A program made the position numbers and the translations under genes. The notes under the pieces are model-generated. The model saw nothing but the letters and a program-made list of their open reading frames with translations, had not been told where the DNA came from and made no database searches. From Apteryx mantelli (Eukaryota > Chordata > Aves > Apterygiformes > Apterygidae), in contig NC_090002.1 in assembly GCF_036417845.1 (NCBI RefSeq), positions 2,046,001 to 2,110,000 on the forward strand: a stretch of DNA of 64,000 nt, in the 5' to 3' direction. Of this stretch, positions 1-36,829 are shown one piece after another (position 1 is the stretch's first letter; the number at the start of each line of letters is the position of its first letter).

Positions 1-2960
1 ACATGCTGGGAGCTAGCTCCTTGCTCATGTGCCTGCAGAACTACCACTAATACCTGATATAGTTCAGTGCGTATTCTAAGGGACAACACATCCCATCTAT
101 TATAGAAAAGACCTTTCTAATATGGATGAGTAAACTACAGTAAGCAGAAATTACAGATATTTCAAATAACAAATGTTTGTTAAAAAAAATATATATATAT
201 ATATATATATATAATTCAAATAGATAAATTGAGTTAAGATGTAACAAATGTCAGACTAATTGTAAAATGTTTCAATGTTTCAAAAAGATTTGGATAAATT
301 ATGCTCATCCCTTATGTGAGATTAGCTTTGCTACTTAATTTTTATAGAGGTTCTTATAGAAGGTCTTCGGTATTCCTTCATCCACAGCATTTGATGTCCA
401 AATATTAACATTTTCAGTTGTGATGCCTTAATTTATAAGTAAACAGAGGGCCTGAAAATTCAGGAGCCAAGAGGTGCCAGGCAGACGCTGCAAAAATTAA
501 TAGATGTTTATATAGAGGCTATTTTGGATGATACTGTTGTGTTTCTACTTGGGGAACATTTTTAAACGGATTAGTCTTCAAGTGGAAATTGTGAACAAGT
601 GGCTACCTGACAGAGGTTTGTTTGTTTTTTGTTGTTTTTTTTTCCTCGCCCTTCTAGGGAAACAGAGCACAAACTGAATCATATTGTCTGCTGCAAAAAA
701 AGTCATCCAACCCCATCTTTATCTGTCATCTCGTTACAGCAAGCTCATGCTTCTGTATGAGCTCATTGTTAGAAGTTTTTTAAAAAGATCTATTATATAT
801 AAAAATATATATGTATTGAAAGGTGCTAATCAACCTCAAGCAGGTCACGTGACTGGTCATGCGGATCTAAAATCATATCAGATTTTTTAAAAAATCTTCG
901 ATATATGCAGATGTTATACAGAATTTCTTACCAGTGTAATAATGATATACTGATGAATAAACAATCCTGCAGGTTTTTAAGGACAAGGTCAGCAATACTT
1001 CCCACCATGGCTTGGGGGGAAAAAAGGATAGTTTTGTCTCCTTTTTGTATACAGCATCATGCACAACGCATTTTTGTCTATCTCTCAGTAGCTGCTGCTT
1101 AAAAATATAGTTCAAAGGGTGTTATACAAACTGTAAAGGTGTGCTTTTAAAATGAGTTAATGCCAGACCCTTCTGGACCAGAGTTTTGTATCACTAATTA
1201 AAAAACTGTTACAAAGTCTATGGTCAATCAGATTTGTATGATATTTTATAAAAATGCTTAGAATAATCAGTCTATCTACAGTGTTTCTAGGGCACCTACC
1301 TCCTCAGCATGCAAGTGCTGAGAATGCTACAGATTGTTTCTGTGTAATTGTGGGTTTATTTGTACAAAATGTGCAGTTCACTGGGACATGCACTGGGACA
1401 GAATAGGTCTGTTTGCTTAAATCTGATCAAGAAACACTTTCATAAATGTCATTCCCTCGTAATTATGTTTATTGCCCTTTCAGATATATTGCTGGTTTTA
1501 GATGCAGACTTTTTTTTATTATTTGGGGTACTTTATGAGTAAGTAGTTAAGGTACAACCAAGTAGCCCGTTTCACTGTTTTTACGCTGGAACGCTAACTT
1601 CCACTGAGAACTAATCAGTTTGCCTTATTCTATTGAAAGGGTTTTCTTTCAGTTCTTTTGCTTAACGTTCCTAAAACCCACGTTCTATAAACCGAGTTAG
1701 ACGGCAGACCCCTAGAGCTGACGTGCAGCTCTTGCTCAGTCGTGCTTCGAGCGGCCTTCCTGCCGCCCAGGCTGCTGTAGCACGGCCGCTTCACCACCTC
1801 ACCCCAGCGCTGCTCGTGGTGGGGCGAGGGCCCGCTCGCGCTCCGACCTCGGATATGCTACTATTTAACCAAGAGTCAAATCCACTGGCTCACCCTGGCG
1901 TTTGCATATGGACCTCCTTACTTGTCTTCAAATGTGCGGGTTTTTAAAATTGTTGTCTGGAGTAGGTTACATCTCTTGCGTGTGTTAGATTGAACCAAAG
2001 AAGCCTCCAGCCGTGCCCAAATGCTGCTCCTAAAGCCTGCCTTCCAGTCCTTGCAAAATCCCTGCAGGATTAAATGTATTAACTTTTTTATTTTTGTACA
2101 GTTTCTAACTGATTTTTGCTAGTGATGTTAATTGAATTAAGTTTATTTGGGGAGGTCTGAGTATCTACTCCATTTAAATAAACTGGTGACTTTCCTTTTA
2201 TGTTGGGGGAAAAAAAAAAAAGAAAAGGAAACCCAAAGTGTGCCTCTCAGATTTAAGGGTTTCTGGTTACATTTATTCTTAAGACCAGCAATGATTCTTT
2301 ATATACAAAGATATGTTTTCCTCTTTTTTTATTACTGTTAAAGAAAAAAATAAAGAATAAAAACCTCTTTCTTTGCTCTGGACCCAGTAATTGCACTGGT
2401 ACATAAACGCACTGAGAAAACAAACTTTTGTTTGAAACTTTTGTAACAACTTATGACTGTTTTTGTATATCAAAGTTGATTCTTTTCAAAATATTTGGAT
2501 CTAGTTTCTAAGTTATTTGAGTGTTTTATATGTTTCAGAAAATTACTTTGAATTGTTCACCAGCATCTTGAGTTATCTGTAATGCAATGGTGACACAGTA
2601 GGCTCAAAGCTACCTGGAGTAGCTTGTAAGGCCTCTCTCTTTTCCTTCCTTCCTTAGTAACTTGATTGATTACAGTAATATCACAGATTACCCGAAACCC
2701 CTTCCTTTATAACTAGATCCTCCTTCCTTCCACATTTAATTGCTATTAGTGTGAAGAAACTGTTGAAATGGGCATTTTAATATAAGTATGGCTTAAAAAG
2801 ATAAAAATGAGGAAAAGCAAAAAAAATTATATAGAAGGTTATCTGTGGGTCTGTGAGATATGGCTGTGGAAAGATATTGTAGTAGTTTTAACACTATCGT
2901 TATTACCTTTTAAATCATTTATCCAATAAAATATGGAAGAAGAATCACCATTTCTTTTTA
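1..2960 (+). other. AT-rich non-coding DNA, possible 3' UTR of a convergent neighbour
   Basis: I see no convincing coding exon here; the short open frames are small and lack splice context. Poly(A)-signal-like AATAAA hexamers occur near 2,349 and 2,925 on the plus strand. In the human genome AMMECR1 lies tail-to-tail with TMEM164. TMEM164 runs leftward in this window, so the left edge could be the 3' UTR of AMMECR1 running rightward. That is an inference from remembered synteny; no AMMECR1 coding sequence is visible. Confidence 0.25.
189..213. repeat. (AT)n microsatellite
   Basis: About twelve uninterrupted TA units follow a short A run. It is a simple repeat and its length is probably polymorphic. 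Confidence 0.9.
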
Positions 2961-3750
2961 TGTTTCTCTCCTTAATTGTGTGGCTTGGTCAGGTTTTTTT
3001 TGTTTTTTTTTATTGGAACATTTAAAATTAATGCTAATTCTAGATGCTAATGATGTTAGGAAATATTTCCCTGTGATTAACTCAGTCTTCATTTTGCCTA
3101 CTGTAGGAACAAATTGGACAGGTGCAGCTTGCAGTCTAATTCAGAAGTGAGTCACTGAACACTCCAACTTATATCCGCATTTCAGGTCCAGTTCTGTACT
3201 TTTTATGTCTAACTTGAAGCACTGAATTGTGTCCAGCATTGGGCCTTTTACTCTCTCGGAACTTTTTTAAAACACGGCTTGGCTGCAGAACCAGTTATAC
3301 TGGTGTGACCAACACGCTTCCCTGCAGTACAATAGGAACATTATTCAACAGGATAAATAGTGTTAAGTTGAAAAATGAATTCATGCAGCAAAACTTATAT
3401 CAAATAATATCTTCAAGTAAATAATTTCAGTATACTTTCTTTATATTACTCTCACAGTAGAAGGTGTAATTTTAAAGAATATCAAGGTTTGCATTGCCAT
3501 GAGTGGTTTATTTCACCCCAAAACTTTTAGTCTAAAGCAGTATGGCCCTTTTTAAGTTTTAACCTGGGAAGGAGAGCCAGTGAGAACAGCGTTACCAGAA
3601 CCACTAGAGTTCAACAGCTGTAACTCTCAGCAGGGGCTTTCGGTGTCCCCGCAGCAGCAAGGGGCTTGGGGGCAGAGCTTGCTGGGGCGCCCGGCAGGAG
3701 GGGAGGAAGGCTGGGCGCACCTTCCCCGGGTGGCGGCTGGGCTCCTGCCG
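2961..3750. other. Non-coding stretch, nothing recognised
   Basis: AT-rich to about 3,550 and then GC-rich leading into the AAGGG repeat. No splice-bounded exon, RNA gene or mobile element was recognised. Confidence 0.5.
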
Positions 3751-3855
3751 AAGGGAAGGGAAGGGAAGGGAAGGGAAGGGAAGGGAAGGGAAGGGAAGGG
3801 AAGGGAAGGGAAGGGAAGGGAAGGGAAGGGAAGGGAAGGGAAGGGAAGGGAAGGG
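3751..3855 (+). repeat. (AAGGG)21 pentanucleotide microsatellite
   Basis: Twenty-one perfect AAGGG units, 105 bp with no interruption, embedded in GC-rich DNA. The purine strand is the plus strand. Long AAGGG tracts can form G-quadruplex or triplex structures. The open frames that cross this stretch on both strands are products of its low complexity. Confidence 0.97.
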
Positions 3856-5090
3856 ATGTTCGTTTGAGGAGCGAGGAAGGCGTGTGTCCCTGCGAGGCAA
3901 CAAAGCCCCCATCCCGCTGTGCTGATGACAAAACACAGTCCCAGACAGAGGTAAAACTGACTTTTAAAGCTGTGTTTCCTGAATTAAATGCCTGTTGCGC
4001 TGAGAGGCATTTTCTATTGCGTATGAGTGAAAGGGAACATACTCCCTCTGTAGGATAATTATTGAGACAAAGCAAGAAATTTTTAACATGCCTCTGCAAG
4101 TGTTTTTGTCTTTGACTAATCTAAGACTTGTGTCTCCTGTCCATAGATGCAAATTCCTAAAAATAAATAACTAAAAAATCCACGTAATCTTTAGATGTCG
4201 AGGACTGATACAGACATTACTCCGCTTGCTTGAAGCCTCGATGTGGAAAATAAAAATTAACTCTGCAGGGAAAAGCTCCTCAAGTAAATAGCTTACCTTG
4301 TCATTTTAGCATTTTACAGATTTGGTAGCGGTACCAAATCCAAACCCATCTTTTGGATTGATGATTAGCTGTCAAATATTCAAGGCCCTCTAGGAATCTG
4401 TTAGTATTACAACTTGAAGTGGAAAGCCAAGTTCAGTTTTCATACCTAGTTTTAAAAAGTCATAAGCAAGACACAGTGTCTGGTATGTCTAGAATGAAAC
4501 AAACTGTACAGTATCCCTTAAAATGCATTTATTTGTTTTAATATAAAGATTTAACAATTATTTGCCCAGTGAGCTGGACTTAGGGCGCAACAAAAAGCAA
4601 TTGGACCAAATAATTACAAAAACAAATACACAGATTACCCCTTCTTTGCAAATGTTACCTCATAACCAAGTTTTAGCACATTACAAAGTTTACTAAATGT
4701 AGAACACTCTTACAGATTATTCAGAACTAACAGCACATGCGGCAGTTCAGCCTCCCCACACCAACCCTTGTCGCTGCCATTCCATCCTGTGCCTGCATAA
4801 CACGATGCTTGAACGAGAGAGCTGGGCAAGCGGAACTGCGAGTTTCCGAAGACAGCGTTGTGCCTCAGCCCAGTGCACGAGCAGCGCCAGCTCCCTGGCA
4901 CAGGCCGGTTGGCGAGAGCGGTGGGGGCACGCTCACTGCTCTGCCTGCTACGTCCTCTGCAGCACTGAGATAATGACATGGTAAATGCAGAAATGATCTT
5001 TAAAAAAAGTACGAAATTGACCCTGAAGAAAAATAAAATCAATTTTAAAACCACCTTGGCTTTAACTTGGAAGTTGAAAACTACCCTTCA
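3856..5090. other. Non-coding stretch, possible distal 3' UTR of TMEM164
   Basis: No coding exon recognised. A minus-strand AATAAA (plus-strand TTTATT) lies near 4,527. It could be a distal poly(A) signal for the leftward TMEM164 transcript. If so, the purine repeat block at 5.2-9.2 kb would be transcribed within that 3' UTR. This is speculative. Confidence 0.25.
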
Positions 5091-5091
5091 A

Positions 5092-6360
5092 AGGGGGGGG
5101 GGGGAGATACTGCAGCTCCCACAGAGGGAGGCAGGGCGGGCCAGGAGGCCGGAGGAAGGCAACGGGGGCAGAGAGACAGCGGCTGTTGTCGAGAGGTTTG
5201 CAGTGCCTGGAAGCACAAGTGCAGAGGGGGAAATGGGGTAGTGGAAGGGAGAGAGAGAAAAAGGAGAAAGGAAAGAAAGGAAAGAAAGGAAAGAAAGGAA
5301 AGAAAGGAAAGAAAGGAAAGAAAGGAAAGAAAGGAAAGAAGGAAAGAAGGAAAGAAGGAAAGAAAGGAAAGAAAGGAAAGAAGGAAAGAAGGAAAGAAAA
5401 GGAGAGAGGAGAGGGGAGAGGGGAGAGGGGAAGGGAGAGAGGGGGAGGAGAAAGGGGGAGGGGAGAGGAGGAGGGGAAAGGGGGAGGGGAAAGGGGGAGG
5501 GCAGACGGCAGAGGGGGGAGGGGAAGCGGGAGGGGAAAGGTGGGAGGGGAAAGGTGGGAGGGGAAAGGTGGGAGGGGGGAGGGGAGAGAGGGGGAAGGGG
5601 AGAGAGGGGGAAGGGGAGAGAGGGGGAAGGGGAGAGGGGGAGGGGAGAAGGGGAGGGGAGAGTGGGGAGCGGAGAGTGGGAGCGGAGAGTGGGAGGGGAA
5701 AGGGGGAGGGGAAAGGGGGAGGGGAAAAGGGAGGGGAAAAGGGAGGGGAAAAGGGAGGGGAAAAGGGAGGGGAAAAGGGAGGGAAAAGGGAGGGGAAAAG
5801 GGAGGGGAAAGGGGGGAAAGGGGGAAAGGGGGGAAAGGGGGGAAAGGGGGGAAAGGGGGGAAAAGGGGGAAAAGGGGGAAAAGGGGGAAAAGGGGGAAAA
5901 GGGGGAAAAGGGGGAAAAGGGGGGAGGGGAAAGGGGGGAGGGGAAAGGGGGGAGGGGAAAGGGGGGAGGGGAAAGGGGGGAGGGGAAAGGGGGAGGGGAA
6001 AGGGGGAGGGGAAAGGGGGAGGGGAAAGGGGGAGGGGAAAGGAGGGAAAGGGGGAGGGGGAGAGGGGAGAGAGGAGGGGGAGAGGAGAGGGGGAGAGGAG
6101 AGGGGGAGAGGAGAGGGGGAGAGGAGAGGGGGAGAGGAGAGGGGGGAGGGCAAGAAGGGGGACAAGGGGGACAAGGGGGACAAGGGGGACAAGGGGGACA
6201 AGGGGGACAAGGGGGACAAGGGGGAGGGGGGAGGGAAAAATGGGGAGGGAGAAGGGAGAGGGAGAAAAGGGAAGGGAGAGGGGGGAAAGGGAGAAAAGGG
6301 GAGGGAGAAAGGGGGAGGGACAGAAAGAGAGGAAGAGAGAGAGATGGAGAGAGAGTGAGT
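5092..6360 (+). repeat. Compound polypurine (GA-rich) tandem repeat tract
   Basis: After a G12 run at about 5,093 and a short mixed stretch, the plus strand from about 5,230 is almost entirely A and G for more than 1.1 kb. Sub-blocks with their own units are visible: GGAAAGAAA (about 5,268-5,345), GGGGAGAG mixtures (5,400-5,700), GGGAGGGGAAAA (5,724-5,815), GGGGGAAA and GGGGGAAAA (5,815-5,925), GGGGAAAGGGGGGAG (5,925-6,050), GGGGGAGAGGAGA (6,060-6,150) and GGGGGACAA (6,160-6,230). Each block looks like an independent expansion of a slightly different unit. The long open frames across it exist only because one strand lacks the bases needed for stops. Confidence 0.95.
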
Positions 6361-6659
6361 GCATGAGAGAGAACGCATGCGAGAAAGTGAGCGCACGAGA
6401 GAGGGCGCATGCGAGAGGGTGAGGGGGCAAGAGAGGGCATGTGTGGGAGAGAGAGGGGGGGCAAGAGCCGGGGCGCACGAGAGAGAGGGGGAAGAGCCGG
6501 GGCGCGAGAGAGAGAAGGGGAAGAGCCGTCACGCGCGCAAGAGAGAGAGGGGGCAAGAGCCGGCGCACGAGAGAGAGAGAGAGGGGGCAAGAGCCGGGGC
6601 GCGTGAGAGAGAGAGAGGGGGCAAGACCCGGGGCGCGTGCGAGAGAGAGAGGGGGCAAG

Positions 6660-7722
6660 AGCCGGTGCGCGAGAGAAAGAGAGAGAGAGGGGGGGCAAGA
6701 GCTGGGGCGCGCGCGCGAGAGAGAGAGAGGGGGGGGCAAGAGCCGGGGCGCGAGAGAGAGAGAGAGGGGGGGCAAGAGCCGGGGGCGCGCGAGAGAGAGG
6801 GGGGGCAAGAGCCAGTGCGCACGCGAGAGAGAGAGAGGGCAAGAGCCGGTGCGCGCGCGCGAGAAAGAGAGAGGGGGCAAGAGCCGGGGCGCGCGCGAGA
6901 GAGGGGGCAAGAGCCGGTGTGCGCGAGAGAGAGAGAGAGGGGTGCAAGAGCCGGGGCGCGAGAGAGAGAGAGAGGGGGGGCAAGAGCCGGTGTGCGCGAG
7001 AGAGAGAGGGGGGGGGGCAAGAGCCGGGGCGCGAGAGAGAGAGAGAGGGGCAAGAGCCGGGGCGCGAGAGAGAGAGAGGGGGGGCAAGAGCCGGGGCACG
7101 CGAGAGAGAGAGGGGACAAGAGCCGGTGCACACGCGAGAGAGAGAGGGGGCAAGAGCCGGGGCGCGAGAGAAAGAGAGAGAGAGGGGCAAGAGCCGGTGC
7201 GCGAGAGAAAGAGAGAGAGAGGGGGGGCAAGAGCTGGGGCGCGCGCGCGAGAGAGAGAGAGGGGGGGCAAGAGCCGGGGCGCGAGAGAGAGAGAGAGGGG
7301 GGGCAAGAGCCGGGGCGCGCGAGAGAGAGGGGGGGCAAGAGCCAGTGCGCACGCGAGAGAGAGAGAGGGCAAGAGCCGGTGCGCAGCGCGCGAGAAAGAG
7401 AGAGGGGGCAAGAGCCGGGGCGCGCGCGAGAGAGGGGGCAAGAGCCGGTGTGCGCGAGAGAGAGAGAGAGGGGTGCAAGAGCCGGGGCGCGAGAGAGAGA
7501 GAGAGGGGGGGCAAGAGCCGGTGTGCGCGAGAGAGAGAGGGGGGGGGGCAAGAGCCGGGGCGCGAGAGAGAGAGAGAGGGGCAAGAGCCGGGGCGCGAGA
7601 GAGAGAGAGGGGGGGCAAGAGCCGGGGCACGCGAGAGAGAGAGGGGACAAGAGCCGGTGCACACGCGAGAGAGAGAGGGGGCAAGAGCCGGGGCGCGAGA
7701 GAAAGAGAGAGAGAGGGGCAAG
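6660..7722 (+). repeat. 531-bp higher-order duplication inside the minisatellite
   Basis: Rare unit variants recur in the same order at a constant offset. The GCAAGAGCTGGGG variant is at 6,695 and 7,227; GGTGCAAGAG is at 6,941 and 7,472; GGGGACAAGAG is at about 7,112 and 7,643. The offsets are 531-532 bp. About 13 units were therefore duplicated as one block, recently enough that almost no differences have built up. Confidence 0.85.
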
Positions 7723-8139
7723 AGCCGGTGCGCGCGAGAGAGAGAGGGGGCAAGAGCTGCGGCGCGCGAGAGAGAGAAGGGCAAGAGCCGGTGTGCGCGC
7801 GAGAGAGAGAGGGGGCAAGAGCCGGCGCGAGAGAGAGAGAGAGAGGGGGGGGGCAAGACCCGGGGCGCGCGCGAGAGAGAGAGCGGGCAAGAGCCGGTGC
7901 GCGCGCGAGAGAGAGAGAGAGGGGGGGGGCAAGAGCCGGTGCGCGCGCGAGAGAGAGAAGGGCAAGAGCCGGTGCGCGCGAGAGAGAGAAAGAGGGGGCA
8001 AGAGCCGGGGCGCGCGCGAGAGAGGGGGCAAGAGCCAGGGCGCGCGAGAGAGAGAGAGAGAGAGGGGGCAAGAGCCGGTGCGCGCGCGAGAGAGAGAGGG
8101 GCAAGAGACGGGGCGCGCGAGAGAGAGGGGGCAAGAGCC

Positions 8140-8400
8140 GGGGCGCGAGAGAAAGAGAGAGAGGGGGGCAAGAGCCGGGGCGCGCGAGAGAGGGGGGGCA
8201 AGAGCCGGTGTGCACGCGAGAGAGAGAGGGGGCAAGAGCCGGGGCGCGAGAGAAAGAGAGAGGGGGGGGGCAAGAGCCGGGGCGCGCGAGAGAGGGGGGG
8301 CAAGAGCCGGTGTGCGCGCGAGAGAGAGAGGGGGCAAGAGCCGGGGCGCGAGAGAAAGAGAGAGGGGGGGCAAGAGCCGGGGCGCGCGCAGAGAGAGAGA
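8140..8400 (+). repeat. ~101-bp sub-array inside the minisatellite
   Basis: The GGGCGCGAGAGAAAG variant recurs at 8,141, 8,242 and 8,344, so a block of about 101 bp is present in roughly three tandem copies. It is a second, smaller level of higher-order structure. Confidence 0.75.
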
Positions 8401-9044
8401 GGGGCAAGAGCCGGGGGGCGCGAGAGAGAGAGGGGCAAGAGCTGGTGCGCGCGCGAGAGAGAGAGGGGGCAAGAGCCGGGGGGCGGGAGAGAGAGAGGGG
8501 CAAGAGCTGGTGCGCGTGCGAGAGAGAGAGGGGGCAAGAGCCGGGGGGCGCGAGAGAGAGAGAGGGGGCAAGAGCCAGTGCACGCGCGCGAGAGAGAGGG
8601 GGCAAGAGCTGGCGCGCGCGAGAGAGAGAGAGGGGGCAAGAGCCGGTGCACGCGCGCGAGAGAGAGAGGGGGCAAGAGCTGGCGCGCGCGAGAGAGAGAG
8701 GGGGCAAGACCCGGGGCGCGCGTGAGAGAGAGAGGGGGCAAGAGCCGGGGCACGTGCGAGAGAGAGAGGGGGCAAGAGCCGGGGCGCGTGCAAGAGAGAG
8801 AGGGGGCAAGAGCCGGGGCGCGCGAGAGAGAGAGAGGGGGCAAGAGCCGGGGCGCGCGAGAGAGAGAGAGGGGCAAGAGCCAGTGTGCGTGCGAGAGAGA
8901 GAGGGGGCAAGAGCTGGCATGCGCGAGAGAGAGACAGGGGGCAAGAGCCGGGGCGCGCGAGAGAGAGAGGGGGGGGGGCAAGAGCCGGGGCGCGCGAGAG
9001 AGAGAGAGCAAGGGCCCGCGTGCGAGAAAGAGGGTGTGTGTGCG

Positions 9045-9240
9045 TGCGTGTGTGGGAAAGAAAGAAAAGAAAGAAACAATGAAAGGAAGAAGGGAAGGGG
9101 GAGGGGAAAGGGGGAGGGGAAGAAAGGAAAGAAGGGAAGAAAGGGAAGAAGGGAAGAAAGGGAAGAAAGGGAAGAAAGGGAAGAAAGGAGGGAAGGGGGG
9201 AGGGAGTAGAGGGGGGGAGAGGCCAAGGGGGGGAGGCCGC
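9045..9240 (+). repeat. Right-hand polypurine flank
   Basis: Mixed GGAAGAAAG and GGGAGGGGAAA units resume after the minisatellite and end at about 9,240, where unique sequence starts. The minisatellite is thus embedded between two polypurine arms, which suggests it arose inside an older polypurine tract. Confidence 0.85.
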
Positions 9241-11241
9241 TTCTCTTTTTGTTGCTCAAATTTTTCCAGTAGCTACAGTATTTTTTAGAACAGATGAGGA
9301 AACAGGAATGGTTCTTCAAATAATAGTAACTAAAATTAAAAAAAAAAAAATCAATAAATGCCAATGCTGCAAAATTTGATGCAATGCCAAACATTCTTCC
9401 TAAACCGGATTTAATCCAATTCAAGGCATTTTGCAAATTTCTTAAGTAAATAAATAAAACAAGATAAACTTAACAGTAGCTGGGGGGAGGGCAGAGTGTG
9501 TGTGTGTGTGTGCCTGTATTTTACAGCCAGGCACGGAAGCAAGCCAGAAAGCAGTTTGTAAATTAGAACATGGGGCAAAGCACTCCCGATTCAAGTTTGG
9601 GGTTTTTTTGTTTTTTTTTAAATCAAGTGGAGTTAAAATATTTGGAGAAGCCATTCGCTCTCTCTCCAATGAAAATTTTGCTCTTTTAAAACAGGAAAGA
9701 AAAAAAACCCACCACGCTTATCATTCTTACTTTTCTTCTTGAGGTATGCGTGACTGTACCTTAACTCCAGAATATATCTTCAGGTGACTGAGCTGAAGGA
9801 GGAGGTATGGTGGTTTTGTTTTATCTTACAAGTCACAGCCATGACAATGCAATGAAAAGAATCTATAAATTGCAACAAACTTCTGTACAACAAAATTCCT
9901 GCAGCCCTGAAATACAACAGTCTGCACAAACAATGGCCTTAAAACTAACTATCGGAATAGCTACAGGTCACGAGTTCCCATCTTGCCGCGCAGCCCTTTC
10001 CCCCTCTGGACGTGGCAGAGCTGAAGAGGTTCACCAGCTGACTGTTTATAATGCTCTCTACTTGCATCCCATTCTACTCCAAAACGTGTCAACAAGAAAT
10101 TTAGTGCTATCTCTTCATATAAATGCAATCATACTAGTAAACTGGAACACTGCCTCTCCAGTAGAGGGTGGACTGATTTAACTCTGCTTTTTATACCTAT
10201 ACTTCTAAATCTGTATACAGAGCATATTAGAGCTGTAGAGAGAAAATAATTTAATTTTGTTCCCTCACTAACCACTCTACTGAGGTCAGTGCAGAGCACA
10301 GAGCAGGAATGTTTCAAAAGCTAGTAAGTTTAAAAAAAAAAATTGGATGTTCGCATTGGACTTTGTATCTCTACTCCCGGCTCCAATCTAAGCTAAATGT
10401 CAATAACCATCTTGTTCAAAGGCAGGTCAGAACAGTAGATGAAATACCTATTTTAGCCTAGATGTTACACGGCTTTTTGAAATAGTTTCAACCTGGTGTT
10501 TTTCCAGTCACTCAAAAACATCTCCAAAGCTTTAAGACAAATGGGACCTAGTTGGATATTAATCTACAGCAGCTTATAAATAAAGTAGTCGATTAAAACA
10601 TAGTTTTTGTTTGCAACAATTTTTGTTGTTACAAATATTGTTGCAACAAGTTATTGTTGTTATTCTCCCATATTTTCAACCAGCTTAATGAAAATACAGT
10701 AGAACCTCATTGTTTCACACTTGTCACTGGGAGATTCAGTGTACATTTCTTCACTGTGACCATTTGACAACATTCAAGCACTAAGAGTTAAGCTAGGATG
10801 ATGCACTTCAAGATATGCTCTGTTCTTATCAGTGATGAGTTATAATTCAGCTTTATCTCCTATTCTGGGATGTAAGTGTACTGATATTTAGTAGAAAAAA
10901 AGTCATAAAACGAGGCAGCACTGACACTCTCTTTGCTGGAATGTGGACAGATCCTGGGCCTAATTTTAAAGGGTGGCTTAGCAAGATTCTACTGTAATCT
11001 ACACAAAATGTATAAAACACGGACCATTTCCAGAATAAGGCCACTAATTTTGCCATTGGCAATTAACAGTGAGAAACAGCAGTTAAAGGAAAAACACTCA
11101 CTTGATTACAGAGGTGTTTTTGAGGCAATAAACTGTGGGAAGAAGTATAAACACACAGTCCTCTCATCCCTCCTCTTTCTTTTCCAGTATGAGTATAGGG
11201 GTGTCTGCTTCCTGTATGTACCTATTCCCTGAGGAGAAATT
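9241..11241 (-). other. TMEM164: Proximal 3' UTR region of TMEM164
   Basis: This follows the TMEM164 stop codon in the direction of transcription. No splice site or other gene is apparent, so at least its right-hand part should be 3' UTR. Minus-strand ATTAAA signals (plus-strand TTTAAT) occur near 10,250 and 9,412, but no strong AATAAA was seen, so the poly(A) site is unresolved. A (GT)n tract lies at about 9,498-9,514 and an inverted repeat at 10,610-10,650. Confidence 0.45.
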
Positions 11242-36586
<25,345 letters not shown>

Positions 36587-36829
36587 GGTGGGATAGCGCC
36601 TCTTCTCCTCCCCGTCACTATCTGGCAACAGGTAGGAGCAAGATGGAATCAAAGCCAAAATGCTGTCGGGCTGACGAAACATGAAAGGTAAGGACGTCCC
36701 CTCTGTAAACTCCTTCCCTCCCGAGCTTCAGGAGAAGCCAGCAGCCCAGCTCAGAGCAGGGCTAAATTTGGGGGTTTCCTCTTGACGCCAGGACGGTAAC
36801 TGCAAGCAACAGCCTGCAAGGGGAGAGGA

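Larger units (their letters stand above)
6361..9015 (+). repeat. CpG-rich minisatellite, ~60 copies of a ~35-45 bp unit
   Basis: The core GGGGCAAGAGCCGGGGCGCG followed by a variable (GA)n run recurs to about 9,010. I estimate about 60 copies from array length and mean spacing; this is not an exact count. Units differ in the length of the GA run, of the G run before GCAAGAG and of the alternating CG run. A common variant has GGTGCGCG in place of GGGGCGCG. The array is rich in CpG and in alternating GC steps, unlike the CpG-free purine DNA on either side. Open frames of up to 1,451 codons cross it in several frames on both strands; repeats of this kind do that without being genes. Confidence 0.95.

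Noticed and set aside
3580-4099. Overlapping small frames at the AAGGG repeat
   Set aside because: Low-complexity translation of the pentanucleotide on both strands.
6441-9288. Plus-strand frames of 788-922 codons with RERERGGKSRGA-type repeats
   Set aside because: Overlapping frames give equally long repetitive peptides because unit lengths vary in steps that never create stops. This is what a minisatellite gives, not a repeat protein.
5081-9436. Open reading frame of 1,451 codons on the minus strand, Ser/Pro/Leu/Arg-rich
   Set aside because: It runs through the polypurine and minisatellite block, and other frames are open there on both strands. The lack of stops follows from the repeat composition, and there is no start context, splice site or conserved domain.
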